A stretch of DNA of 64,000 nt from Paracoccus lutimaris (GTDB taxonomy: Bacteria > Pseudomonadota > Alphaproteobacteria > Rhodobacterales > Rhodobacteraceae). The notes below the pieces were generated by a model. The model searched no databases, had not been told where the DNA came from, and saw nothing but the letters and a program-made list of their open reading frames with translations. The DNA is taken from contig NZ_QPJL01000001.1 in NCBI RefSeq assembly GCF_003337565.1, positions 124,001 through 188,000 on the forward strand. Reading direction: 5' to 3'. A program made the translations under genes and the position numbers. Shown here piece by piece: positions 46,367 to 54,081 of the stretch. Every line of letters begins with the position of its first letter. Position 1 is the stretch's first letter.

Positions 46367-47463
46367 ACGGCTTTCTCCTTGGGATATTCGGTCCGGACGG
46401 CGGGGGCGGGTTGTGCCCGGCGCGGCGCGGCAAAAAGCGCACCCGCCTCGGCGCGCAAAAGGACACGGGCGCCGCGTTCCAGCCCGCGCGCCTCGGGGGC
46501 GCGGCGGGGCAGGTCCACGGGGATCGTGGTGGCGCCATCCGTCAGGTCGATGCGCAGCGCCGCACCATTGCTGTCGCAGCGCGCGACATGCCAGCGGCCA
46601 TGCGGATCGGCGACGGGGGTGATGTCGGCGGGGCGCAGGAACAGCGTCGCCGGCCCGTCGGGCTGGGCGCGGCGGGGCAGACGGCCTGCGTCCAGCCCGG
46701 CAGCCTCGGCGCGGCCGGCATGCAGCGTCACCGGCAGTTCCACCGTCGCGCCCATGAAGCGGGCGACAAAGGGCGAGGCTGGATGATCGTGGATCTGGTC
46801 GGCATTGCCGATCTGCTCGATCCGGCCATCGCCCATGACGACGACGCGGTCGGCAAGTTCGAACGCCTCTTCCTGATCATGGGTCACGAAGATGGTGGTC
46901 GAGCCGGTCTCTTCATGGACATTGCGCAGCCATGCCCGCAGGTCGCGGCGCACGGCGGCGTCCAGCGCGCCAAAGGGCTCATCGAGCAGCAAGACCGAAG
47001 GCTCGATCGCCAGCGCCCGCCCCAGTGCCACCCGCTGGCGCTGGCCGCCCGAAAGCTGCGCGGGATAGCGGTCACCCAGATGCGCGATCTGCAGGAATTG
47101 CAACAGCTCATCGACCTTGGCGGCGATCTGGGCCTTGCCCGGGCGACTGGCGCGGGGCCGCACGGTCAGGCCAAAGGCGATATTGTCGCGCACGCTCATA
47201 TGCGGAAACAGCGCGTAATGCTGGAACACAAAGCCGATGCGGCGATCCTGCGCCGCCAGCCGCAGCCAGTCGGTGCCGTGAACGTCCAACGCGCCGGCAT
47301 CGGGCCATTCCAGCCCGGCGACGATCTTCAAAAGCGTGGTCTTGCCCGAGCCGGATGGCCCCTGCAGCGCCACCAACTCGCCCGACTCGACGGTCAGGTC
47401 GATGCCGCGCAGCACCGGGGTGCCGCCGAAGCTTTTGGTCATGTTGTCGATGACGATGGACAT
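46363..47463 (-). CDS. cysA: Sulfate ABC transporter ATPase CysA
   Basis: The 366 residues start at ATG 47463 behind ggagg. Motifs are Walker [14 protein letters not shown]-loop VFQHYALFPHMSVRDNIAFGL, signature [16 protein letters not shown], Walker B VLLLDEPFGALD and H-loop VTHDQEEAFELADRVVVM. A C-terminal TOBE-like domain follows (RPADITPVADPHGRWHVARCD). It is first in the four-gene operon, and an inverted repeat lies upstream at 47641-47668. Confidence 0.95.
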   Translation of the reverse strand: MSIVIDNMTKSFGGTPVLRGIDLTVESGELVALQGPSGSGKTTLLKIVAGLEWPDAGALDVHGTDWLRLAAQDRRIGFVFQHYALFPHMSVRDNIAFGLTVRPRASRPGKAQIAAKVDELLQFLQIAHLGDRYPAQLSGGQRQRVALGRALAIEPSVLLLDEPFGALDAAVRRDLRAWLRNVHEETGSTTIFVTHDQEEAFELADRVVVMGDGRIEQIGNADQIHDHPASPFVARFMGATVELPVTLHAGRAEAAGLDAGRLPRRAQPDGPATLFLRPADITPVADPHGRWHVARCDSNGAALRIDLTDGATTIPVDLPRRAPEARGLERGARVLLRAEAGALFAAPRRAQPAPAVRTEYPKEKAV

Positions 47464-47640
47464 GCGCGCCTCCGGGTTTCCCAGCCGAGTTAGCGACGGG
47501 GCCCGACTGCGGCAAGGCATGGGGGCCTGTCCGGCGACCGGCAGGGGCGAATGATTTCCCGATCTGCCGCCGGCTCTGGTCCGCTGTTCGCCGCGCCGGT
47601 GGCACCCGCGAACAGCGTCCGGGCAGCGTGGCGCGAAAAT

Positions 47641-47668
47641 CGGCAATCATCCTTATTTTTCATTGCCG
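47641..47668 (-). promoter_or_regulatory. Inverted repeat upstream of the sulfate operon
   Basis: CGGCAAT (47641-47647) and ATTGCCG (47662-47668) are perfect 7-bp arms around an A/T-rich spacer. They lie about 180 bp upstream of cysA and 70 bp upstream of the divergent GNAT gene. It could be a regulator site for either gene; no known cys-regulator consensus was recognised. Confidence 0.35.
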
Positions 47669-47736
47669 TGGATGCGCGGACCCTTCGCTTTGCCGAACCC
47701 GGCTGCTAGCGTCCACGCAAGTCACAGGGGGCAGGA

Positions 47737-48219
47737 ATGACGGAAAGCACAGTGCGGATCGAACGTGAAAGCCCGCTGGGCGAGGATCTTGGACTGCTTT
47801 TCCAGCGCCATACCGCCGACATGCATGCCGATACCCCGCCCGAGTCGATCCACATGCTGCCGCGCACGGCGCTGGTCGATCCCTCGATTGCATTCTTCGT
47901 GCTGCGCGATGGCGAGGTGGCGATCGGCATGGGCGCGATTAAGCGCATCGCCCCGGATCATGGCGAGATCAAGTCCATGCATGTCCTGACCGAAACCCGG
48001 GGCCGGGGCCTGTCGCGCCGCCTGCTTGAGGCGCTGATCGCATATGCGCGATCCGAGGGGCTGGCGCGGCTGAGCCTTGAAACCGGGGTGCAGCCGACCT
48101 TTATCGCCGCGCGTGGGCTTTATGCGCGGGCGGGCTTTGTCGAATGCGGCCCCTTTGGTGGCTACCGTCCGGACCCGAACAGCGTTTTCATGACCATGGA
48201 CCTTGTGCAGGCCGATTGA
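47737..48219 (+). CDS. GNAT-family N-acetyltransferase
   Basis: A 160-residue acetyltransferase. The acetyl-CoA loop is VLTETRGRGLSRRLLEALIAYARSEG, with LSLETGVQPTFIAARGLYARAGFVECGPFGGY downstream, as in the PhnO/ElaA-like GNATs of unknown substrate. The ribosome site is ggggg about 10 bases before ATG 47737. It is divergent from cysA. Confidence 0.88.
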   Translation: MTESTVRIERESPLGEDLGLLFQRHTADMHADTPPESIHMLPRTALVDPSIAFFVLRDGEVAIGMGAIKRIAPDHGEIKSMHVLTETRGRGLSRRLLEALIAYARSEGLARLSLETGVQPTFIAARGLYARAGFVECGPFGGYRPDPNSVFMTMDLVQAD

Positions 48220-48263
48220 GCGGTTGATTCAGCGTCCGCTCTTTGCCATGAAAGCGCCGGTGT

Positions 48264-48303
48264 GGACCCGTAGCTCAACTGGATAGAGCAGGGACCTTCT
48301 AAG
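48264..48303 (+). pseudogene. 5' half of a split tRNA-Arg(UCU) gene
   Basis: Acceptor 5' strand GGACCCG (48264-48270), D-arm GCTC/GAGC, anticodon 5' stem GGGAC and loop CTTCTAA with anticodon TCT (48298-48300). After the shared core CTTCTAAG (48296-48303) the sequence stops being tRNA-like. Its acceptor strand is perfectly complementary to CGGGTCC at 54116-54122, so its other half lies 5.8 kb away. Without a 3' half it cannot form a tRNA. Confidence 0.9.
48296..48303 (+). repeat. Left attachment core (attL)
   Basis: CTTCTAAG, identical to 54082-54089. It lies in the anticodon loop of the host tRNA; left of it is host tRNA sequence (GGGAC) and right of it is element sequence (CGGCAGC). Confidence 0.85.
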
Positions 48304-48363
48304 CGGCAGCTCTGGACCAGAAAACGGATGGAGTAACAATACACTAGGCGGAGAGGGCGGCGT

Positions 48364-48384
48364 TGCGAACCGTTTTCCGAACCG
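48364..48384 (+). repeat. Left integrase arm-site repeat
   Basis: TGCGAACCGT (48364-48373) followed by CGAACCG (48378-48384), a layout nearly repeated at 53951-53970 beside the integrase gene. The location, 61 bp from the core, fits arm-type binding sites. Confidence 0.6.
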
Positions 48385-48415
48385 CTATCAGAGGAAGTGA
48401 CTGAGGTGAAACTAC

Positions 48416-48492
48416 GGTCCCGTAGCTCAATCGGATAGAGCAAGCGCCTTCTAAGCGCTAGGCTGCGTGTTCGAGTCACGCCGGGATCGCCA
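48416..48492 (+). tRNA. tRNA-Arg (anticodon UCU), complete, carried by the element
   Basis: Acceptor GGTCCCG (48416-48422) pairs with CGGGATC (48482-48488, one G-U pair). D-arm GCTC/GAGC. Anticodon stem AGCGC/GCGCT encloses CTTCTAA (anticodon TCT). T-arm GCGTG-TTCGAGT-CACGC. Discriminator G48489 and encoded CCA (48490-48492). It differs from the split host copy in all stems except the D-arm, so it is not a local duplication. It is codirectional with the broken host copy and 113 bp downstream of it. Confidence 0.95.
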
Positions 48493-48500
48493 ACCCCTTG

Positions 48501-49256
48501 TTATTGAAACAACTCTGGATGCGCCGCCGCGAACAGCCGATATTGGTTGACCGTCCGTGTCAGCAGGCGCCGCGCCTGCGCAACAGGTGACGTGCTGGCA
48601 GCAACGGCCCGCGTCAGGACCTCTCGCCCCTCATCCGTCGCGGCAACCGCCCGGAGTGATTCCCGGCGCTTCGCCCGGGCGTCCTCTGACTGGCCAGTGT
48701 TGCGCTTCGCCCTTGCCTCTGGCGTGAGGCTTGCTTCTGTCGCCCGCGCCAGTCGGCCACGGCCCTCCGGCGTCTGTGCAACCGCCTTGCTCGTCGCGCT
48801 GCGGCGCTGCCGCGCCTCGGGCGTGTTGGCAGCCGCGTTGAGCTTCGCCCTTACCTCAGGGCGCGCGAACGCCTCCCGGATCGCAGCACCTGTCCGCTCG
48901 GCATAGGCCGGGTCAGCCCAGAGAGCCCGCGCATCCCGGCTGGTCATCCCTTGCCCACCATCCCGGAGGTTCAGGCACCGTCGCCCAAACAGGGCGCGGA
49001 CAAGCGCCACGGCGCGGCGTTCGGCCATGTCAGCATCTTGGCTGGTTCCGTCCACACGGGCAAGGATGCGCCAAATGAGGGTGTCCCTGTGTTTCCGTGC
49101 CACAGCCTGCCACGCCTTCCCCGATCCTGCATATCCGTCTGGCAGCGCGCCCGTCCCCCTGCTCGGCCAGCAGCGGAGGGCCTCCGGCGACACAGTGCGC
49201 CGCCCGGCATAGACGCGGCCCTTCGGGCACCTGAAGATGTAGATCACGGCTTGCAT
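48501..49256 (-). CDS. GIY-YIG-like endonuclease with NUMOD3-like repeats
   Basis: A 251-residue protein. The N-terminus IYIFRCPKGRVYAGRRTVS resembles the GIY-YIG nuclease core (Y-I-x then V-Y-A-G for the second motif, followed by arginines), and a conserved glutamate region is likely in DMAERRAVALVRALFG. Residues about 125-215 contain repeats of the NUMOD3 type (WADPAYAERTGAAIREAF, TPEARQRRSATSKAV, TPEGRGRLARATEA, TPEARAKRN), DNA-binding modules found in homing endonucleases. It ends 9 bp after the element's tRNA-Arg and reads toward it. The catalytic core is divergent, so activity is uncertain. Confidence 0.65.
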   Translation of the reverse strand: MQAVIYIFRCPKGRVYAGRRTVSPEALRCWPSRGTGALPDGYAGSGKAWQAVARKHRDTLIWRILARVDGTSQDADMAERRAVALVRALFGRRCLNLRDGGQGMTSRDARALWADPAYAERTGAAIREAFARPEVRAKLNAAANTPEARQRRSATSKAVAQTPEGRGRLARATEASLTPEARAKRNTGQSEDARAKRRESLRAVAATDEGREVLTRAVAASTSPVAQARRLLTRTVNQYRLFAAAHPELFQ

Positions 49257-49414
49257 GGGCGGAGGATACCGCGCCGATGTGGTGCCGGGGGAGCCCAGAG
49301 GCTTGCTGCCGCCCCTGCAAGCAATTGGGTTTCCAGTCCAGTGTGGGCAAGGTGAGAGAGGATGGCTTCCGCGATTGTTGACACCCCCGTCACGGCGCGA
49401 AAAGACACAGATAT

Positions 49415-49457
49415 GTCATAATTAGACATTGACGTGTCCAATTATGACGCATATTTT
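49415..49457 (+). promoter_or_regulatory. Promoter with overlapping 14-bp inverted repeat before the ParA-like gene
   Basis: GTCATAATTAGACA (49415-49428) and TGTCCAATTATGAC (49435-49448) are inverted copies with one mismatch and a 6-bp spacer TTGACG. TTGACG (49429-49434) followed 17 bp later by TATTTT (49452-49457) makes a good sigma70 promoter. Its -35 element is the spacer of the dyad, so a bound protein would block transcription, as in autorepressed partition or regulator genes. Confidence 0.65.
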
Positions 49458-49486
49458 ACGGCAGCCCCAACCAAAGGATTTGAGCA

Positions 49487-50515
49487 ATGTCTCCAACTTC
49501 AACCATCTTCTGGAACAACAAAGGCGGCACGGGAAAAACCAGCCTCGCCTTTCAAGCCATCAGTTCATTTGCGCAGCTCAACCCCGCATCAAAAATTCTT
49601 GTAATCGACGTGTGCCCGCAGGCAAACCTCTCCGAACTGCTGCTCGGAGGGCTGGAAGGCAATGGTAGCGAAAACCTCCTCAAGATTCAGGGAAAGACGC
49701 CTCGCGCCACAATCGGCGGCTACTTTCAGATGCGATTGCCCTCTCCGTATAGCGTGGCTCCTATAGCTCCGACAGACTTCTTGACCAAACCTCATGACTA
49801 CAACTCTACCATCCCGGCCAACATTACCTTGATGGCAGGCGATCCTCTCTTGGAGTTGCAGTCCAACGCAATGTCGACCCTCGCAAACAACCAGATTCCG
49901 GGAACCGATACTTGGGCGAAGATCGTCAGTTGGATACGGGACTTCATCGCCGCAACTGGCGGAGATTTTGATTGCGTTTTTCTTGATGCGAATCCAAGTT
50001 TTTCGATCTATACGCAAATCGCAATGGCAGCAGCAGACCGTGTTGTGCTTCCGGTTATGGCTGATGACTCGTCACGGCGAGCGATCCAGAATGCATTCTC
50101 GCTCATCTATGGCCTTAAACTGCCAAGCGAAATCTACGCGCAGCACATGTTCGCTACACGTATGGACGCGGCAGGATTGGCGCTTCCAAAAGCTCATCTA
50201 ATTGTGAAAAACCGGATCACGCAATATATGGGAGCCGCATCAGGCTATCGCGCGGTTCTGGACAGTATAGACAGCGACATCAGCGCCATCATCAAGGGAA
50301 GTCCACAGTTCCTCAATTTCACCTCGGCCACAGATGGCGTTATTGAGGTTCGGGACTTTCAAACAACGGGTGTGGTCGCCTTCGCGCGAGGCACTCCCTT
50401 CTTTGCATTGAGGCCTGGCAAGCGATCCGTTGGCGGTCGGCGGATTCAAATTGACGCTCAACAGATCAAAGACCGCAAGGACGAGATTGAGATTCTGGCA
50501 AACAAACTCGTGTAG
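49487..50515 (+). CDS. ParA/MinD-like ATPase, orphan
   Basis: A 342-residue deviant Walker ATPase. The N-terminus has FWNNKGGTGKTSLAFQ (deviant Walker A with signature lysine), then ILVIDVCPQANLSELLLGG and FDCVFLDANPSFSIYTQIAMAAADRVVLPVMAD. This is the ParA/Soj pattern, though DVCPQ replaces the usual DxDPQ. The C-terminal third has no recognised domain. No ParB-like partner lies beside it. The ribosome site is aagga. The DNA is distinctly less GC-rich than its neighbours. It could stabilise the element's circular form or regulate it. Confidence 0.85.
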   Translation: MSPTSTIFWNNKGGTGKTSLAFQAISSFAQLNPASKILVIDVCPQANLSELLLGGLEGNGSENLLKIQGKTPRATIGGYFQMRLPSPYSVAPIAPTDFLTKPHDYNSTIPANITLMAGDPLLELQSNAMSTLANNQIPGTDTWAKIVSWIRDFIAATGGDFDCVFLDANPSFSIYTQIAMAAADRVVLPVMADDSSRRAIQNAFSLIYGLKLPSEIYAQHMFATRMDAAGLALPKAHLIVKNRITQYMGAASGYRAVLDSIDSDISAIIKGSPQFLNFTSATDGVIEVRDFQTTGVVAFARGTPFFALRPGKRSVGGRRIQIDAQQIKDRKDEIEILANKLV

Positions 50516-50539
50516 TTTTGAGCGGACGCGGCGAATTTC

Positions 50540-51661
50540 TCAGGCAGCCTCCGCACGCTCCGCCTTGCCATGTTCCGTTTTCCGCCAATGGGCGGGGTCG
50601 CGCACGAGGTCTGACAGGGCCAGCACGAGCGCGGCCCAGTGCAGGAGCCAGTAGAACGGCAGCAGGAGTGCGACCCAGCGTGCCCGGGGGGCGGCGGCTG
50701 CATGGAGGGCGACGGCGCTGGCATAGCCCAGCAGGAGGAGCGCGGCCAGCGGGCCGGACAGGTCCCCGCCCAGCGCCAGCCCTATGCCCAGCGGGTGCGC
50801 CGCCGTGCAGAGGAGCGACACGGGAAGCTGCGCCAGCAGGGCGATGAAGCCCGGCGCGCCAAGCTCCCGGAGGGTCTGCCGGGGTTCCCTTGCGTGGACG
50901 ATGGCGGTCACGGCGAAGCCCTTGAACCAGCGCGCCCGCTGGCGCAGCCAGACATTGACGCTGAGCGGGGCCTCCTCCCAGGTGGTTGAGTCGATCACGG
51001 AAGACCGCCAGCCCAGCCGGGCCAGCCTCACCCCAAGGTCCGCGTCCTCGGTGACGTTGTGGGCATCCCAGCCGCCCGCCTGCCGCAGGGCATCGACCCT
51101 GAACCAGTTGCTTGTCCCGCCCAAGAGGAAAGGCAGGCCCAGCCGCGACAAGAGCGGAAGGATGGCCCCGAACAGGGCCTGATACTCCCTCGCCCAGAGG
51201 CGGGTGACGATGGGGGAGCCCGCCCCGGCGTGATCGCAGCCAAGCCGCGCCTGAACCACGGCAAGGCGGGGGTCTGCGGCCAGCGCGGCGGCGGCAAGGC
51301 GGGACTGTCCAACCTCGGGCCGGTCCTCCCCGTCGAACACCACAACGAGGTCGCCAGTGGCGAGTGCCAGCCCGACATTGCAGGCCCGGGGCTTGGTCTG
51401 GGGCTTCCCGGGCGGCACAACGACGATGCGCCAGCCCGCCGGGGCATGGGTGCGGGCGGCGGCGATGGTCGCGGTGTCGCAGGCCTCCAACAGGATGATG
51501 ACCTCAAGCAGGTGCGCGGGGTAGTCCAGCCGGGCGAGCGCCGCCGCGAGGTCCGGGAAGATGCTGGCCTCCCGGAACAGGGGGACAAGCACGGTGACAG
51601 CGGGGTGGTCTGCATCGGCCAGCGGCGGCGGGGCGGGCGGCTTGGGGAGGAACAGGCCCAC
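50540..51661 (-). CDS. Family 2 glycosyltransferase, 5'-truncated
   Basis: About 373 residues from a GTG at 51661; the true start is not defined. It has a complete GT2 catalytic domain (VTVLVPLFREASIFPDLAAAL, GDLVVVFDGEDRPEVGQ, NVTEDADLGVRLARLG, and the QRARWFKG motif of processive enzymes) and three C-terminal membrane helices. Relatives have N-terminal membrane segments that are missing here. Immediately upstream the frame runs into primase sequence at about 51670-51690, a junction of two unrelated genes. It is high-GC, unlike the ParA-like gene. It is probably a captured fragment; expression is uncertain. Confidence 0.65.
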   Translation of the reverse strand: MGLFLPKPPAPPPLADADHPAVTVLVPLFREASIFPDLAAALARLDYPAHLLEVIILLEACDTATIAAARTHAPAGWRIVVVPPGKPQTKPRACNVGLALATGDLVVVFDGEDRPEVGQSRLAAAALAADPRLAVVQARLGCDHAGAGSPIVTRLWAREYQALFGAILPLLSRLGLPFLLGGTSNWFRVDALRQAGGWDAHNVTEDADLGVRLARLGWRSSVIDSTTWEEAPLSVNVWLRQRARWFKGFAVTAIVHAREPRQTLRELGAPGFIALLAQLPVSLLCTAAHPLGIGLALGGDLSGPLAALLLLGYASAVALHAAAAPRARWVALLLPFYWLLHWAALVLALSDLVRDPAHWRKTEHGKAERAEAA

Positions 51662-51679
51662 CAGCGCGGCCAGCCAGAT

Positions 51680-52262
51680 TGGGCGCGACCTTCTCACCCT
51701 CGGCAAACAGCCAGAAGCCCTGATAGCCGCCGCCACTGTCGATGATGGCCGTGGGCCGGGGAAACGGCAGCTTCCTGCCGCCCACCTCCCAGTCATCAAA
51801 CATCGCACAGATGCGGGCGCGTTCAGCCTGAAAGTGCGCAGTCAGTTGCTCAGGGGTCTTGCCCTTCACCCCGCCGTCAATCGCGCGCGGGTCAATGTCA
51901 ACATGCAGGCCCCTGACGCACGTGACCCCATCCTTGCTGGCCTTCTCCCGCGTGTTGGGCGACAGGTCGTTGACAGAGAAGTAGAGGTTCTTGACGCCCA
52001 CGAGCCCGGCCACCCATGCGGCCAGTGCATCAAGGTCGGTGAAGGTCCGGGTCTCAGTCCCGCAACCCTCGCGCGGGATTGCCGTGGGCCACCATGGGCC
52101 ACCCTCAGACCAACCCCGGAGGAACGGCAACAAGCAATTCTGGTCGCCCGCGCTGGCCTCTCCGGGTATAACTTCGGGGACCTTGCAAGGGTCACGGTCG
52201 TTGATCTCCTGAGCGCTCCCCGTTTCCCGGCGGGGGGCGCTTTCCATTTCCACCCCGCTCAT
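51680..52262 (-). pseudogene. PrimPol/RepB-type primase, 3'-truncated
   Basis: About 190 residues from ATG 52262 (overlapping the AlpA-like stop by ATGA). It shows the archaeo-eukaryotic-type primase pattern: LHVDIDPRA (the DxD metal site) and IIDSGGGYQGFWLF (the SGGG motif). The region after FAEGEKVAPN turns into glycosyltransferase DNA in another frame, so the helicase part usual for such primases is lost. The remaining open frame to 51504 codes Pro/Arg-rich noise. The element has therefore lost part of its replication module. Confidence 0.65.
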
Positions 52263-52516
52263 TCCGACACCTCGCCCGCTTCCATGAAGGCGCGCACGTC
52301 TGCGGTGCGGTAGCGGACTTTGTGCCCGATCTTGATGTAGGGCGGGCCGGTGCGGTCAGCCCGGCGGGCCTCAAGCCACTTCGGGGAGAAGCCCGTCATC
52401 TGCGCCACCTGGTCGGCAGACAGGTATTCGGGCGTAATCGGCAGCCGCCCCCGGGGCAGTGCTTCAATCACACGCGCCGCGACGGCGGCAGCAAGGTCGT
52501 CAATGTGTTCAGTCAT
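52259..52516 (-). CDS. AlpA/excisionase-like helix-turn-helix protein
   Basis: An 85-residue protein with a MerR-like winged helix typical of excisionases and AlpA regulators: YLSADQVAQMTGFSPKWLEARRADRTGPPYIKIGHKVRYRTADVRAFME. Such proteins bend attachment sites and steer the integrase toward excision or activate it. It lies between the integrase and the primase remnant on the same strand, which fits that role. The start is ATG 52516. Confidence 0.85.
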   Translation of the reverse strand: MTEHIDDLAAAVAARVIEALPRGRLPITPEYLSADQVAQMTGFSPKWLEARRADRTGPPYIKIGHKVRYRTADVRAFMEAGEVSE

Positions 52517-52691
52517 CTGGCGTCACCAGTCCTGACTGCCTGCGGCGGCGGTCGGTTGGTGACAGGCTCAGTTTCCGGGGGAGCCCGCGCCCCCTGCTGT
52601 GGGCGCTCCCCGCGTGCGGCACTTCCCGGTGAACCGACGCGGATGGATAGTCAGTGAGCCACCATAGCGCGGGAGGGGCAGCCGGTAAACC

Positions 52692-53915
52692 CTAAGCTGC
52701 CCCGGCACCAACGCTTCCCGGCTCAAGGAGCGCCACCAGCGCCGCCGTCATCCGCTCTTGGTCGGCAAGCAGGGTGTCGAACAGCGCCCGCTCATGGATG
52801 TAGACGCCATCAATCCCCGGCACGGTGTGGTCCAGAAGGAGCCGGGCGTTCACCTTGTCGATGCCGGCGCGCTGGGCAACAGTGCGGTAGGTGTGGCGCA
52901 GGATGTGGCCCGTCTCGCTGGGCAGCGACTTCTCCCGCCAGACCTGCGTTGCGATCACCTCAAAGGTCTTGGTGGACCGCGACGGGAACAGCCAAGGGGA
53001 GCCCGGGAACAGCACGTCACCGACAGCCATCGCCCGGCGCACGACGCCCAACATCCGGTCGGACAGGGGGAGGTCAAAGGAGCGGCCCGACTTCATCCGG
53101 GGAATGGAGATGGCCCGGTTGTCAAGCTGGATCCATTCGCGGCGGAGCCCGACAAGGGTGCCGGGGCGCAGCCCCGACAGCAGGCCTAGCTCGTGCATGT
53201 CGCGGCGCAGCGGGTTGGTGATGGCCTGCACCTTCTTCCACCAGCCCTCAAGGTCATCAGGCATCAGCACCTTCCCGCTGGCCCGCTCCTTGTTGAAGGT
53301 CACGGCCTCCACCGGGTTGCCGGGCAGGGCGTCCGGGTCATCCACCACCTTCAGGGCGAAGTTGTATGCCGCCCAAAAGTCGCGCATGGCCTTGTTCGCA
53401 ACCGTCGCGCCGTGGTCAGCCGTGATCCGGCGGTGTTCCTCCCGGGCGTGGCTGCGCTTGATGTCGGTCACGGGAAGGGCGCACCACTTGGGCAGGTATC
53501 GGTCCAGCCGCTCCATCATGTCGGTGATGGACCGCTCCACGCAGTCGCGGGTCCGCATGTCCGCCCCATACTCCTCATACATCCGCCGCACGGTCCAGCC
53601 GCCCGCGTCCGCGCTGGGCTCCGGCGGCGGGGCGTTCGGGTCAATCCCGCGCTTGATGAGGTCCAGCATCGCCGTGGCCTTGCTGCGGGCATCGTCCAGC
53701 GTCATCTCCTCTGTGCCGCCCAAGGTGTGGCGCACGGTCTTGACCAGCACCTTGCGCCCGCGCTGGCCCTGCCAGAGGTCGCGCTGCACCTTGTAGGACT
53801 TTCCCGTTTTGTTCACCGCAACGAGGAGGCCCGTCACCTTCGCATCCCGCACAACGGCGGGCTTGCCCTCATAGGTCAGCGCCTTGATCTTGGCCTCAGT
53901 CAACTTCTCTGGCAT
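52692..53915 (-). CDS. Tyrosine recombinase (integrase) of the element
   Basis: A 407-residue phage-type integrase with the N-terminal DUF4102-like arm-binding region (MPEKLTEAKIKALTYEGKPAVVRDAKVTGLLVAVNKTGKSY). The catalytic tyrosine recombinase domain has Arg I in LLSGLRPGTLVGLRREW, HxxR in GHILRHTYRTVAQRAG, and the nucleophile tyrosine in DHTVPGIDGVYIHE. The start is ATG 53915 with aggaag upstream; arm-type repeats lie at 53928-53970 in its promoter region. It ends close to the AlpA-like gene and reads away from the right attachment core 167 bp behind it, the usual layout for tRNA-integrating elements. Confidence 0.93.
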   Translation of the reverse strand: MPEKLTEAKIKALTYEGKPAVVRDAKVTGLLVAVNKTGKSYKVQRDLWQGQRGRKVLVKTVRHTLGGTEEMTLDDARSKATAMLDLIKRGIDPNAPPPEPSADAGGWTVRRMYEEYGADMRTRDCVERSITDMMERLDRYLPKWCALPVTDIKRSHAREEHRRITADHGATVANKAMRDFWAAYNFALKVVDDPDALPGNPVEAVTFNKERASGKVLMPDDLEGWWKKVQAITNPLRRDMHELGLLSGLRPGTLVGLRREWIQLDNRAISIPRMKSGRSFDLPLSDRMLGVVRRAMAVGDVLFPGSPWLFPSRSTKTFEVIATQVWREKSLPSETGHILRHTYRTVAQRAGIDKVNARLLLDHTVPGIDGVYIHERALFDTLLADQERMTAALVALLEPGSVGAGAA

Positions 53916-53927
53916 CGCGCGTCTTCC

Positions 53928-53970
53928 TGCGAACCGTGTGACAGCCTGCCTGCGAACCGTCAACGAACCG
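53928..53970 (+). repeat. Right integrase arm-site repeats
   Basis: TGCGAACCGT at 53928-53937 and 53951-53960 (23 bp apart), then CGAACCG at 53964-53970. The same motif and spacing occur near the left end (48364-48384). They overlap the probable integrase promoter, so integrase binding could also repress its own gene. Confidence 0.6.
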
Positions 53971-54081
53971 GGGGCGGAACGGGTGGGAACGGGCAGCTTA
54001 GGGGGAGACTACCGCCAAACGCCTGAAAAAGCTACTGTTTAGGGTGGACCTGAGGGTTGAAAAGGGTTACAGTGTGCCGAC

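Noticed and set aside
48296..48350. Possible rebuilt tRNA at the left junction
   Set aside because: After CTTCTAAG the sequence CGGCAGCTCTGGACC gives no matching anticodon 3' stem, T-arm or acceptor strand, so the host tRNA is not restored.
49244..49441. 65-codon minus-strand frame divergent from the ParA-like gene
   Set aside because: It starts inside the inverted repeat with no ribosome site and ends overlapping the GIY-YIG start; no family resemblance. It could still be a leaderless peptide.
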